This document shows, piece by piece, positions 1 to 8,255 of a stretch of 52,448 nucleotides of DNA. Positions within the stretch are counted from its first letter, which is position 1. Each line of letters begins with the position of its first letter. The notes under the pieces were generated by a model. The model did not search any database. It was not told where the DNA came from and saw nothing but the letters and a program-made list of their open reading frames with translations. Both the position numbers and the translations under genes were made by a program. This stretch comes from an uncultured Lachnospiraceae bacterium (GTDB taxonomy: Bacteria; Bacillota; Clostridia; Lachnospirales; Lachnospiraceae): the NCBI GenBank assembly GCA_934320845.1, contig CAKRFU010000021.1, forward strand, positions 1 through 52,448, written 5' to 3'.

Positions 1-1233
1 ACATATTTTCAGGCAAAGAGTGTTAAACCTGCTTTTAGAAACTGCCGTAATGCTTTTTCAAGTCTTAATACTTTTGTTCAGGAAAATGTAAGTGGAAACA
101 GGGTTGTAAAGGCTTTCGCAAAAGAAGATTATGAGATGGAGAAATTTGCCGTTGAAAATGATAAGTACAGGGATTCAGAGCTTGGTGCGGCAAATGTGTG
201 GAAGAAATATGTACCGCTTTTTGAACTTTTCTCAAATATTTTGACACTGGTACTTATGCTTGTCGGCGGTATTATGGTTGTTAACGGACAGATGACTATG
301 GGTGACCTTGTTGCCGTAAACGGTTATCTTTGGATGCTCACAATGCCGCTTCGTATGGCGGGCTGGCTTATCAATGATATGCAGAGATTTACGACTTCGG
401 TTGAAAAAATTTACAATACATATGTTGCTGAGCCTGATGTTAAGAAGCCGCTTAATCCTGTACACCGCAAGAAACTCGATGGAAATGTCAGATTTGAGCA
501 CGTTTCATATCAGGCGGATGATGAGGATATTCTTCATGATATAAATTTTGAAGTTAAAAAAGGTGAGACTGTCGGAATAATCGGAACTACGGGTGCAGGA
601 AAGTCTACGGTTATGAATCTTTTGTGCCGTTTCTTTGATGCGACAGAGGGAAGTGTCTATGTTGATGGCGTAAATGTAAAAGACATGGATATGTACGAGC
701 TTAGAGAAAATATAGGTATTGCGATGCAGGATGTATTTCTCTTTTCAGATACGATTGAGGGAAATATTGCATATGGAAGACCGGATTGCAGCTTTGAGGA
801 TGTAAAGCGTGTTGCAAAGATGGCTGATGCCAACTTATTTATTAAAAATCTTCCTGACGGATATGACACTATCGTAGGTGAGCGTGGTGTTGGTCTTTCA
901 GGCGGTCAGAAGCAGAGAATTTCGCTTGCAAGAGCACTTCTTAAAGACCCGTCAATCCTTATTCTTGATGATACAACATCGGCTGTTGACATGGAAACGG
1001 AGAGTTATATTCAGAGACAGCTTGAAAATATAAACCATGCATGCACTACATTTATAATAGCATACAGAATTTCTTCTATTAAAGATGCGGATAAGATACT
1101 TGTGCTTGACCAGGGCAGGATTATCGAGCAGGGAACACATGAGGAGCTTGTTGCGAAAAACGGATATTATGCAACGGTTTATTATCATCAGTATCCTATG
1201 GCAGCTAAACTGAGAGAACAGGGGGTGAAATAG
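1..1233 (+). CDS. ABC exporter half-transporter, degenerate-NBD subunit (5' truncated)
   Basis: Membrane-embedded half of a type IV ABC exporter. The frame is open from base 1, so the N-terminus lies outside the window. The visible part has the last transmembrane helices (around 200-400 nt) and a full nucleotide-binding domain: Walker A GTTGAGKST at 583-609, signature LSGGQ at 895-909, Walker B ILILDD at 955-972. The catalytic Glu after Walker B is Asp (970-972) and the H-loop His is Tyr (IIAYR, Tyr at 1063-1065), so its own ATP site should hydrolyse poorly. The next gene starts directly after the stop, and its NBD carries the complementary defect, which indicates a heterodimer. Substrate (drug, lipid or peptide) cannot be told from sequence. 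Confidence 0.95.
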   Translation, partial: TYFQAKSVKPAFRNCRNAFSSLNTFVQENVSGNRVVKAFAKEDYEMEKFAVENDKYRDSELGAANVWKKYVPLFELFSNILTLVLMLVGGIMVVNGQMTMGDLVAVNGYLWMLTMPLRMAGWLINDMQRFTTSVEKIYNTYVAEPDVKKPLNPVHRKKLDGNVRFEHVSYQADDEDILHDINFEVKKGETVGIIGTTGAGKSTVMNLLCRFFDATEGSVYVDGVNVKDMDMYELRENIGIAMQDVFLFSDTIEGNIAYGRPDCSFEDVKRVAKMADANLFIKNLPDGYDTIVGERGVGLSGGQKQRISLARALLKDPSILILDDTTSAVDMETESYIQRQLENINHACTTFIIAYRISSIKDADKILVLDQGRIIEQGTHEELVAKNGYYATVYYHQYPMAAKLREQGVK

Positions 1234-3012
1234 ATGGCTAGAAACAAATATGATGTTGACGAAGTGGTAGAGCAGAAATTTGATATAAAACAGCTTAAAA
1301 GACTTGTTGATTATATAAGACCTTATAAAGGAAAAATGTTTTTTGTACTTGTTCTTATGCTTTCATCATCAGGACTTGGAATGTTTCTTCCAAAGTTTTT
1401 GCAGATAGAAATGGATAAGTACATACCTGATAAAGATATAAAGTCTATTGTGATGCTCACTGTACTTGCCGGAGTTATTGTTCTCTATTCGGTAATAAGC
1501 ACGAGAGTAAAGATAGATGTAACAACTAAGGTTGGTCAGGACATAATTCATACGATAAGAGAAGATATTTTTAAACATCTTCAGGAACTTCCGTTTAGTT
1601 ATTATGATGAAAGACCGCATGGAAAGATTCAGGTAAGGGTAGTAAATTATGTAAACAACCTTAGTGACCTTCTTTCAAATGGTATTATAAATACGATAAC
1701 AGACCTTTGTAATCTTATTTTTATACTGATATTTATGTTTGCAATGAGTCCAAAACTTACACTTATATGTCTTTGCGGACTGCCTGTACTTATAATATAT
1801 GTTGTATTTTTAAAGAGGAGACAGAGCCATGCATGGCAGGTGCAGAGCAACAAACAGTCAAATTTAAATGCGTACATAGCGGAGAGCATTAACGGTATCA
1901 GAGTTACACAGGCATTTGTAAGAGAAGAAAAAAATATGGATATATTTAATGATTTAAGTATGTCATATAAAAATGCGTGGCTTAAAGCTGTATATTACAA
2001 CTTTGCGATGGGGCCGATGGTTGATCTTATATCAACAATAACAACATCATTTATATATGTAGTCGGTGTTTCATGTATTATAAACGGCGAACAGTCAGGT
2101 GTTACAGTCGGTGTACTTATCACATTTACGGCGTATATAAGCAGATTTTGGGCACCTATAAATACTATTGCAAGTTTTTATAACAGCCTTCTTACCGCAA
2201 TTTCTTATCTTGAAAGAATATTTGAAACCATAGATGAGCCTGTAGAGGTTAAGGATGCACCGGATGCAACCGATATGCCTCCGATAAAAGGAGATGTGTC
2301 TTTTAAACATGTAAGATTCAGTTATGAGGATGGTGTGCCTATTCTTAAAGATGTAAGTTTTGATGTAAAACAGGGACAGACAATAGCGATAGTAGGTCCT
2401 ACAGGAGCAGGCAAAACGACAATTGTAAATCTTTTGAGCCGCTTTTACAATGTTGACAGCGGAGAGGTTCTTATAGATGGAATTGACATATCAAAAGTAA
2501 AAATACATTCGCTTAGAACACAGATGGGTGTAATGATGCAGGACAGCTTTATATTTTCGGGAACTATTATGGATAACATCAGATACGGAAATAAGACTGC
2601 AACGGATGAAGAAGTAATAAAAGCAGCAAAGACAGTATGTGCTCATGATTTTATTATGGAGATGGAAGACGGTTATAATACTCAGGTAAATGAAAGAGGA
2701 AGCAGACTTTCGGTTGGACAGAGACAGCTTATTTCATTTGCAAGGGCACTGCTCGCAAATCCGGCAATACTTATACTTGATGAAGCTACTTCAAGTATTG
2801 ATACAGAAACGGAAATCGTACTTCAGGAAGGTCTTAACAATCTTCTTAAAGGAAGAACATCGTTTATTATTGCACACAGACTCTCTACGATTAAAAATGC
2901 CGACACTATTATGTATATTGATAAAGGCGGCATTGTGGAGGCAGGAAGTCATGATGAGCTTCTTGAAAATAAAGGGGCATATTATGAGTTATATATGTCG
3001 CAATATATGTAA
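1234..3012 (+). CDS. ABC exporter half-transporter, catalytic subunit
   Basis: Full-length 592-residue half-transporter: about six transmembrane helices in residues 40-320, then an NBD. Walker A GPTGAGKTT is at 2395-2421, Walker B ILILDE with the catalytic Glu at 2782-2784, and the H-loop His at 2875-2877. The signature motif is LSVGQ (2707-2721) instead of LSGGQ. In the head-to-tail dimer this weak signature would face the defective Walker B/H-loop of the upstream subunit, while this subunit's intact site faces the partner's LSGGQ. That one-good-site, one-dead-site arrangement is known from heterodimeric exporters such as BmrCD and TM287/288. ATG abuts the upstream stop (GGGGGTGAAATAG precedes it), so the two are translationally coupled. 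A terminator follows at 3041-3087. Confidence 0.95.
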   Translation: MARNKYDVDEVVEQKFDIKQLKRLVDYIRPYKGKMFFVLVLMLSSSGLGMFLPKFLQIEMDKYIPDKDIKSIVMLTVLAGVIVLYSVISTRVKIDVTTKVGQDIIHTIREDIFKHLQELPFSYYDERPHGKIQVRVVNYVNNLSDLLSNGIINTITDLCNLIFILIFMFAMSPKLTLICLCGLPVLIIYVVFLKRRQSHAWQVQSNKQSNLNAYIAESINGIRVTQAFVREEKNMDIFNDLSMSYKNAWLKAVYYNFAMGPMVDLISTITTSFIYVVGVSCIINGEQSGVTVGVLITFTAYISRFWAPINTIASFYNSLLTAISYLERIFETIDEPVEVKDAPDATDMPPIKGDVSFKHVRFSYEDGVPILKDVSFDVKQGQTIAIVGPTGAGKTTIVNLLSRFYNVDSGEVLIDGIDISKVKIHSLRTQMGVMMQDSFIFSGTIMDNIRYGNKTATDEEVIKAAKTVCAHDFIMEMEDGYNTQVNERGSRLSVGQRQLISFARALLANPAILILDEATSSIDTETEIVLQEGLNNLLKGRTSFIIAHRLSTIKNADTIMYIDKGGIVEAGSHDELLENKGAYYELYMSQYM

Positions 3013-3206
3013 CAATGTAACAGTTCAGCCATAAAAAATATCCGATAATGCAAGAGCTTGCTCTTGGTATTATCGGGTGTTTTTTTTGTGGTGGAATAGC
3101 CTTTCATTCACGAAATGAAATAAACAGAAGCTGCATAGCAGCGGCTGACAGCTTGCTGGCAGGTTTATGAATGTAGGAGATGAAAGGCTGAACTGTTACA
3201 TTGTTA
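3010..3206. repeat. Inverted-repeat-bounded intergenic element with internal terminator
   Basis: A perfect 21-bp inverted repeat, 3010-3030 against 3186-3206 (arm begins TAACAATGTAACAG), bounds 197 bp. The left arm overlaps the TAA stop of the ABC gene. Inside lie the terminator hairpin (3041-3087) and a second imperfect pair, AGCCTTTCAT near 3099 and ATGAAAGGCT near 3180. The left half (about 3018-3110) recurs inverted at 39933-40023 with about 80% identity by eye. No ORF is present. It resembles a non-autonomous MITE or REP-like element, but no target duplication was verified. Confidence 0.75.
3041..3087 (+). terminator. Intrinsic terminator after the ABC exporter genes
   Basis: Stem CCGATAATGCAAGAGC / GCTCTTGGTATTATCGG with a tiny loop, followed by GTG and eight T. 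One of the strongest hairpins in the window; it forms the core of the inverted-repeat element around it. Confidence 0.9.
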
Positions 3207-3501
3207 GTTAGGGAGTTTTTTCCTGACAATTTGACGATGTGCCGTACATAATTTTGCACAGCTGTTTTATTGAAGAGATTTAGGAAAAAATTTAAGGGGA
3301 GTTGAAGTAGTTTGAGGAGAGGCTGGAGAAAACTTATTTTTTAAAGGGGGTATTTGGTTGTATATAATGGGGCGTAATGTTATTATGAGAATAATATAGA
3401 ATTGGTGGAGGAGAAGATAAAAAAGTTTTTGACAGCATTGATATTGTGGGGAAAACCTATAACCTGCTTTTGCAGGGTTATAAGGAAAGGAGATGTTAGC
3501 T
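3207..3501 (+). promoter_or_regulatory. Gene-free leader with RBS-proximal hairpin
   Basis: Together with the repeat element this makes about 490 bp without a gene. A hairpin with stem TATAACCTGC / GCAGGGTTATA (one bulged G, TTTT loop) sits at 3458-3482, directly before the ribosome site AAAGGAG (3486-3492) of the next gene. A TATAAT at 3363-3368 may be a -10 box, but I see no convincing -35. Otherwise nothing recognisable. Confidence 0.4.
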
Positions 3502-3900
3502 ATGTTTTTTGAAACTGATGAAATGTTTGATATATCATTTGATATTTTGGTCGTACTGTTTTTTGTTTGCTTTTTTGGAGTGATAGGCTATACAGTTGTG
3601 AATGGTGTGGTGCAATGGAATAGAAATAATCACTCTTCTTTGAAAAATGTTTCAGCGACAGTTATTGCAAAGAGGGCACAGGTTTCAAGTCATCGGTACG
3701 CAAATGCAAATGATTTTACGGGAGCACATGGTTACAGCGCAAATTCATTTACGGATTATTACATAACATTTGAGACAGAAAGCGGAGAGAGAATAGAATT
3801 TCCTGTCGAAGATTCAGAGTATGGGCTGCTGATAGAAGGAGATGGGGGAATATTAAGTTATCAGGGGACAAGGTATCTTGGGTTTAAGAGAGGATTATAA
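3502..3900 (+). CDS. DUF2500-family membrane-anchored protein
   Basis: One N-terminal transmembrane helix (roughly residues 9-35) followed by a small beta-rich domain whose pattern matches DUF2500: a VIAKR strand, a variable His/Tyr-rich loop, YYITFE, then ERIEFPV, GLLIEGDGG and LSYQGTRYLGF near the end. Function unknown; the soluble part probably faces outside. An ATG at 3493 touches the Shine-Dalgarno AAAGGAG (3486-3492), so I start at the ATG at 3502, which has 9-nt spacing. The following membrane gene begins 47 bases after the stop and may be co-transcribed. Confidence 0.75.
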   Translation: MFFETDEMFDISFDILVVLFFVCFFGVIGYTVVNGVVQWNRNNHSSLKNVSATVIAKRAQVSSHRYANANDFTGAHGYSANSFTDYYITFETESGERIEFPVEDSEYGLLIEGDGGILSYQGTRYLGFKRGL

Positions 3901-3947
3901 AAATTAGATAGTGTTAAAATAATCAGATTAACGGAGAATATGAAAAA

Positions 3948-4988
3948 GTGGAACAGGTATTATTTAAGGTTGGATTGGTTTTGGTAATGTTAGTAATCTA
4001 CTTTGTTACAGGCAGAAATAAGCGGCAGATAGATAAAATTCCGGATGGGATGGCATTGATGTGTCCATCACCAGCGTATAGATATGTGATGTATGCACTT
4101 GGCGTGATAGTATTTGTGATGCTTATTATTTTTAGTGGTCTTTACATAATGGATGGTGCTACGGAGGGGGCAGGATTTGTCTGGAGCTTGATGGCAATAG
4201 GAGTGGTGTTTTTAGTCATAATGCTTCTGTGTGGCAATATGGCGGCAAAAGAATGTGTTTATTTTAATTATGAAATTGTACAGATGGAAAAAGTGTTTCG
4301 CAGACCAAAATCATTCAGATGGCAGGATGTTGGGAAGATGAAGGGCAGATTTGAGAATGCCATTAGTCTGTATCTCCTGGATGGAACAAAAATTCTTACG
4401 GTGCGTCCGTGTATGGTAAATTATGACTTTTTTTGTGAAGTGTTCAAGCAGGAATGTCCGCAGGTTGTTAAGGGATATTACGGGCAGCAGAGATATGAAA
4501 ATCCGCAAAAATGTGTTATGAAATACGGAACAGAATATTATTTCCTGTCGTGGATGGGAATTGCAATAATGTTTATGTATGTGGCAATTATATTTTCGTG
4601 TGGATATGATGAATTTCAACGGATGATTTCGCAAAGTAAACCTTCTGAATGGTATTCACTTTTCTTTGCACCGGTCTGTGGTGTGGCAGGTATAATCTGT
4701 TTATTTATTATCAGCAATACGAAAGTTCATTATTCACAGGAAAAAGTCACATTAAAATATCCTTTGCGGAAAAAAAGTGAGATTTATTGGATGGATTTGC
4801 GGAAAATTAAAGTCGTTACGGGTAAAAAGCGTGGCGAGATAATATGGAAAAAGGTATGGCTTTATACGGCTGAAAAGGGATATAAATTAAATGTGGAATT
4901 TCTTACTTATGGGCAGGATGCATTTAAGGATGAACTTTTGGAAATGGCTGAAAGGTATAATATTTTATTTGAAGAGAAATCAAAATAA
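3948..4988 (+). CDS. Unknown multi-spanning membrane protein with two PH-like soluble segments
   Basis: A 346-residue protein I cannot assign to a named family. Predicted helices lie near residues 4-21, 44-68, 74-97, 195-218 and 235-257. Each membrane block is followed by a soluble stretch of about 90 residues (98-190 and 258-346) with similar strand patterns: a short YF/VHY strand, a basic region, then an aromatic-plus-D(V/L) motif (FRWQDVGKMK, IYWMDLRKIK). This suggests an internal duplication of helices plus a PH-like domain. The start is GTG at 3948, with GGAG at 3933-3936; no in-frame ATG is better placed. It lies between the DUF2500 gene and a broken ribokinase, so context gives no function. 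Confidence 0.7.
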   Translation: MEQVLFKVGLVLVMLVIYFVTGRNKRQIDKIPDGMALMCPSPAYRYVMYALGVIVFVMLIIFSGLYIMDGATEGAGFVWSLMAIGVVFLVIMLLCGNMAAKECVYFNYEIVQMEKVFRRPKSFRWQDVGKMKGRFENAISLYLLDGTKILTVRPCMVNYDFFCEVFKQECPQVVKGYYGQQRYENPQKCVMKYGTEYYFLSWMGIAIMFMYVAIIFSCGYDEFQRMISQSKPSEWYSLFFAPVCGVAGIICLFIISNTKVHYSQEKVTLKYPLRKKSEIYWMDLRKIKVVTGKKRGEIIWKKVWLYTAEKGYKLNVEFLTYGQDAFKDELLEMAERYNILFEEKSK

Positions 4989-5038
4989 AAAATAACACAA
5001 ACTTGATATTAAAAAAGTGTGCAGAAATGGGGATTAAA

Positions 5039-5825
5039 ATGAAAGTATTAGTATTTGGTTCATTAAATATAGATTATGTATATTCAGTGGCTCATTTTGT
5101 GCAGCCGGGAGAAACGATTTCTTCCACAGAACGTCAGATATTTTGCGGTGGAAAAGGATTGAATCAGGCGATTGCATTTGCAAAATATGGTCAGGAGACA
5201 TGGCAAGCAGGTGCTGTTGGCGAGGGAGATTCACAGATGCTTTTGGAAATGCTGCAGCAGGCAGGAGTTCATACAGAACTGATTGCCAAAAAAGAAGGAA
5301 CATCAGGTCATACGATTATACAGAGTACGCCACAGGGAGAGAATAATATTATTCTGTTTGGTGGAGCTAATCAGACCATTTTAAAAGAAGATGTGGATGA
5401 AGTTTGAAATGCCGTTAGAATATGTTGATTATTTGATTTTAAATGAGATTGAAGCAACAGCTATATTAGAGGTAAAGGCTACGAAGAATGAAGGAGAGCT
5501 GTCCGGTGAACAGCTTCTGGATATGTTAATTCAAAAATTTCCATACAGTAAGATTGTGTTGACACTTGGCGGAGAAGGTGCTATGTATGGGGATAGAACA
5601 AAGCGTTGCAGTCAGGGTATTGTTTCTGTAAAAGTTGTGGATACGACTGCGGCAGGAGATACATTCACAGGATATTTTATGGGTGAAATTATCAATGGAA
5701 AAATGCCGGAGGAGGCATTAAAGACTGCGGCTGCTGCAGCTGCACTCGCAGTGAGCAGAAAAGGTGCAGGAACATCAATTCCGGATTATGTGGAGGTTGA
5801 GAAAATAAAATACGTTAGTGAGTAA
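5039..5825 (+). pseudogene. rbsK: Ribokinase (PfkB family), internally deleted and frameshifted
   Basis: The N-terminal part (from the ATG at 5039) carries the PfkB start GSLNIDYVY and the sugar-binding GGKGLNQAIA, and ends at a TGA at 5405-5407. A second open stretch in another frame, 5391-5825, continues with MPLEYVDYLILNEIEA and the catalytic/ATP-site motif DTTAAGDTFTGYF. In intact ribokinases roughly 40-45 residues normally separate the two halves (the segment with the LQNEI and NPSP motifs). They are missing here, so this is a real internal deletion that also shifts the frame, not just a one-base error. No active ribokinase is expected unless the reading is wrong. The remaining sequence is well conserved, so the event looks recent. 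Confidence 0.85.
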
Positions 5826-5848
5826 TTTTGAAAAGGGGTGCTGTCATA

Positions 5849-6349
5849 GTGAAAATAGATATTATAGGTTCAGTGGCAAGTGGAAAAACAACGCTGGCAA
5901 GAAAAATATCACAGAAATATAATGTGCCGCATTATGAAAAGGACAATGTTGTCTGGGACATGACTCCGTATGGAGATAGAAAACGGTCACCTGAAGAACG
6001 TGATTTGCATTTTCAAAAGATTATAAGTGGTGATGATTGGATAGTAGAGGGAAGTCCAAGAAAGTGCCTTAAGGAAAGTTTTAGTTGTTGTGATTATGTA
6101 GTTGTCTTGAACGAAGAAACTTCTGTGAGATTGTTCAGGGTATTTAAACGGTGGATAAAACAAAAAATAGGAAAAGAACATTATAATACAAAGCCGACTT
6201 TGAAATTTTTGAGATATAATATTAAGTGGGTGTTGGAATTTAATGATATGAAAAAGGATTTGTTTAAGGAGTTAAATTCTTATGGCGAAAAGGTAAATAT
6301 ATTTCGTAATTCTGATGAGGCATGGAAGTTTATTTCAATGAAATATTAG
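5849..6349 (+). CDS. P-loop kinase-like protein (AAA/FlaR-like adenylate kinase fold)
   Basis: A 166-residue single-domain nucleotide kinase-like protein. Walker A is GSVASGKT at residues 7-14 and a DNVVWD motif follows near residues 31-37. A basic helix-rich region around residues 85-125 (RVFKRWIKQKIGKEHY) could be the lid. It resembles the small DNA topology modulation protein/FlaR group, whose substrate is not firmly known. I start at GTG 5849 because AAAAGGGG lies 10 bases upstream; an in-frame TTG at 5828 has no ribosome site. It starts 23 bases after the broken ribokinase. Confidence 0.75.
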   Translation: MKIDIIGSVASGKTTLARKISQKYNVPHYEKDNVVWDMTPYGDRKRSPEERDLHFQKIISGDDWIVEGSPRKCLKESFSCCDYVVVLNEETSVRLFRVFKRWIKQKIGKEHYNTKPTLKFLRYNIKWVLEFNDMKKDLFKELNSYGEKVNIFRNSDEAWKFISMKY

Positions 6350-6369
6350 AAGATTATGGAGGGGTAGTT

Positions 6370-6492
6370 ATGGCAGTGATGACGGTTTATCGTTCTTTTA
6401 TAAGTGCCAAGATAGACGATTATAACAGCAGCGTATATTACGAAAATCCATCATATATTTTTGAGTGTTTTATGCAGGATAAAATCTTGTGA
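6370..6492 (+). CDS. Small ORF, 40 residues, unknown
   Basis: ATG at 6370 is preceded by a strong GGAGGGG ribosome site (6359-6365) and followed by 40 sense codons to TGA at 6490-6492. The product begins MAVMTVYRSFISAKIDD and contains ENPSYIFECFM; no membrane segment. The ribosome site, 20 bases after the preceding stop, argues for translation, but the protein may be the 5' remnant of a longer gene, since it stops abruptly after MQDKIL. Confidence 0.45.
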   Translation: MAVMTVYRSFISAKIDDYNSSVYYENPSYIFECFMQDKIL

Positions 6493-6707
6493 TACACTAC
6501 ACCGGTACAACGAATAATTTTAAATACGAGCATTTTTTAAATATCATTTGGAAATGAGCCTGAAATCCCTGGTTTTTGTCTCCTGTATACGGCCGGTGTT
6601 ACAGAGGACTGAATTTTGGAATGTCATAAAAAAATAAATGAAAATTTGTTACATAAGGAGTATAATAGTAGAGATGTTTACAATTTGACAGAAAGGGTTG
6701 GAATGAT

Positions 6708-7409
6708 ATGTACACTTTTAACAGCAGAGTGAGGTACAGTGAGGTTGACAGTGATGCAAGGCTCACGCTTGACGGTATTATAAATTATATGCAGGACTGT
6801 ACGAATTTTCAGTCAGAGGATTTGGGTGTTGGTCTTGAGTTTCACAAAGAAAGGCAGATTGCGTGGATTCTAAATTCATGGCAGATAGTGATAGATGAGT
6901 ATCCGAAGATGGGAGAAAATATTGTTATTGGAACACAGTCGTTTGGGTATGAGAAGATGTTCGGGCACAGAAATTTTCTTATAACTAAAGAAGATGGAAG
7001 CAGAGTTGCTATTGCTAATTCATTGTGGGTGCTTATGGATTTAAAAAAGAACAGACCGATGATAGTTACACCTGAAATCGGGGATGTTTACGGTACGCAT
7101 GAGCCACTTGAAATGGAGTATGCTCCGAGAAAAATCAAAGTGCCGGAGGGCGGCGTGAAAGGCAGAGAGTTTGTAGTGCAGGAATCACAGCTTGATACAA
7201 ATCACCATGTAAATAACGGACAGTATGTGAGGATGGCGATGAACCAGATAGAGCTTAGGCCTGTTAAAGAACTTCGTGTCGAATATAAGAAGCAGGCACT
7301 TCTTGGTGATGTTATAGTACCCGTAATATGTGAGCATGAAAATGAAATTTTTGTTTCGCTCGATGATGAAGCGGGTAAAGCATATGCTGTTGTGCAGTTT
7401 AAATTTTAA
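6708..7409 (+). CDS. Acyl-ACP thioesterase
   Basis: Releases fatty acids from acyl carrier protein in the cytoplasm. The 233 residues form a tandem hotdog arrangement typical of the acyl-ACP thioesterase family (PF01643): hotdog 1 about residues 1-125, hotdog 2 about 150-233. The conserved LDTNHHVNNGQYV stretch (Asp163, Asn165, His167) carries the active-site Asn and His. Length fits bacterial members. ATG follows AAAGGG (6691-6696). The YdcF-like gene and azlCD follow closely, so they probably share a transcript. Confidence 0.9.
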   Translation: MYTFNSRVRYSEVDSDARLTLDGIINYMQDCTNFQSEDLGVGLEFHKERQIAWILNSWQIVIDEYPKMGENIVIGTQSFGYEKMFGHRNFLITKEDGSRVAIANSLWVLMDLKKNRPMIVTPEIGDVYGTHEPLEMEYAPRKIKVPEGGVKGREFVVQESQLDTNHHVNNGQYVRMAMNQIELRPVKELRVEYKKQALLGDVIVPVICEHENEIFVSLDDEAGKAYAVVQFKF

Positions 7410-7469
7410 TGAATGATAAAGTTGACGATATGTAAAGAAGATAGGGAAGAGGGCATGGAGGTAATAAGT

Positions 7470-8222
7470 ATGGTCTTGGCTTTTGTTTTGTGGGTGTTAG
7501 GCATTGCTTCTATATTGTACTTTGGAATTTATGCAGCAATCATTGGTTTAAATAATTCTTTCACTTATTTTTGGCTGCTTTTGGGGTTAATGTTTGTGGT
7601 GGCGGGAGTGGTTTCGTTGCTTTGTCATCATAGCAGGATGCACATGCCAAAAGCGGTGTCGATATTTTTGATTGTGTGCATGGTTGTTTTTTTAGGAGTG
7701 TTTGGAACTGCGGAGGGTTTTATTATTAAGAATGCAGTCCAAAAGCCTGAGAAAAATGCCGATTATCTGGTGGTGCTTGGTGCCAGAGTAAACGGTACAA
7801 GGATTACATTAAATTTGAAGTATCGCCTTGATGTAGCACTCGATTACCTTAGTGAAAATAAAGGTACAAAAGTTGTCGTTTCCGGCGGACAGGGAAAAGG
7901 TGAGGAAATAACAGAAGCAAAAGCGATGTCTGATTATCTGATAAAAAATGGAATAAAGAAGGAACGAATAATACTTGAAGATAAATCTAAAAATACAAAT
8001 GAAAATCTGAAATTTACTGCAGAACTTATTGGAAGTAAAACGGGTAAAGTCGTTATTGTAAGCAACGATTTTCATATTTACAGGGCAAAGTGTATAGCAA
8101 AGAAGATGGGTTATACAAATGTAAGCGGTGCAAGTGCAAAGACAAAACCTATTACAGTACCTAACAGTTTTGTAAGGGAGGCATTCGCCGTTGTAAAATA
8201 CAAAATTTTTAATCAGATATGA
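7470..8222 (+). CDS. YdcF/SanA-like membrane protein (DUF218)
   Basis: Three to four N-terminal helices (roughly residues 1-95) followed by a DUF218 domain with its motifs in order: VVLGARV, VVSGGQGKGE, TEAKAMSDYL, RIILEDKSKNTNEN and VIVSNDFHIYRA. DUF218 proteins are linked to envelope functions, but no reaction is established. An ATG at 7413 is open but has no ribosome site; GGAGG at 7457-7461 sits 8 bases ahead of the ATG at 7470, which gives a 250-residue product starting in the first helix. It lies between the thioesterase and azlC. Confidence 0.8.
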   Translation: MVLAFVLWVLGIASILYFGIYAAIIGLNNSFTYFWLLLGLMFVVAGVVSLLCHHSRMHMPKAVSIFLIVCMVVFLGVFGTAEGFIIKNAVQKPEKNADYLVVLGARVNGTRITLNLKYRLDVALDYLSENKGTKVVVSGGQGKGEEITEAKAMSDYLIKNGIKKERIILEDKSKNTNENLKFTAELIGSKTGKVVIVSNDFHIYRAKCIAKKMGYTNVSGASAKTKPITVPNSFVREAFAVVKYKIFNQI

Positions 8223-8255
8223 TAGGTGATATATCTGTATGGAAATGAGGAAAAA

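Noticed and set aside
5391..5825. Separate downstream gene starting at 5391
   Set aside because: It has no ribosome site and begins in the middle of the PfkB fold; it is the 3' part of the broken ribokinase.
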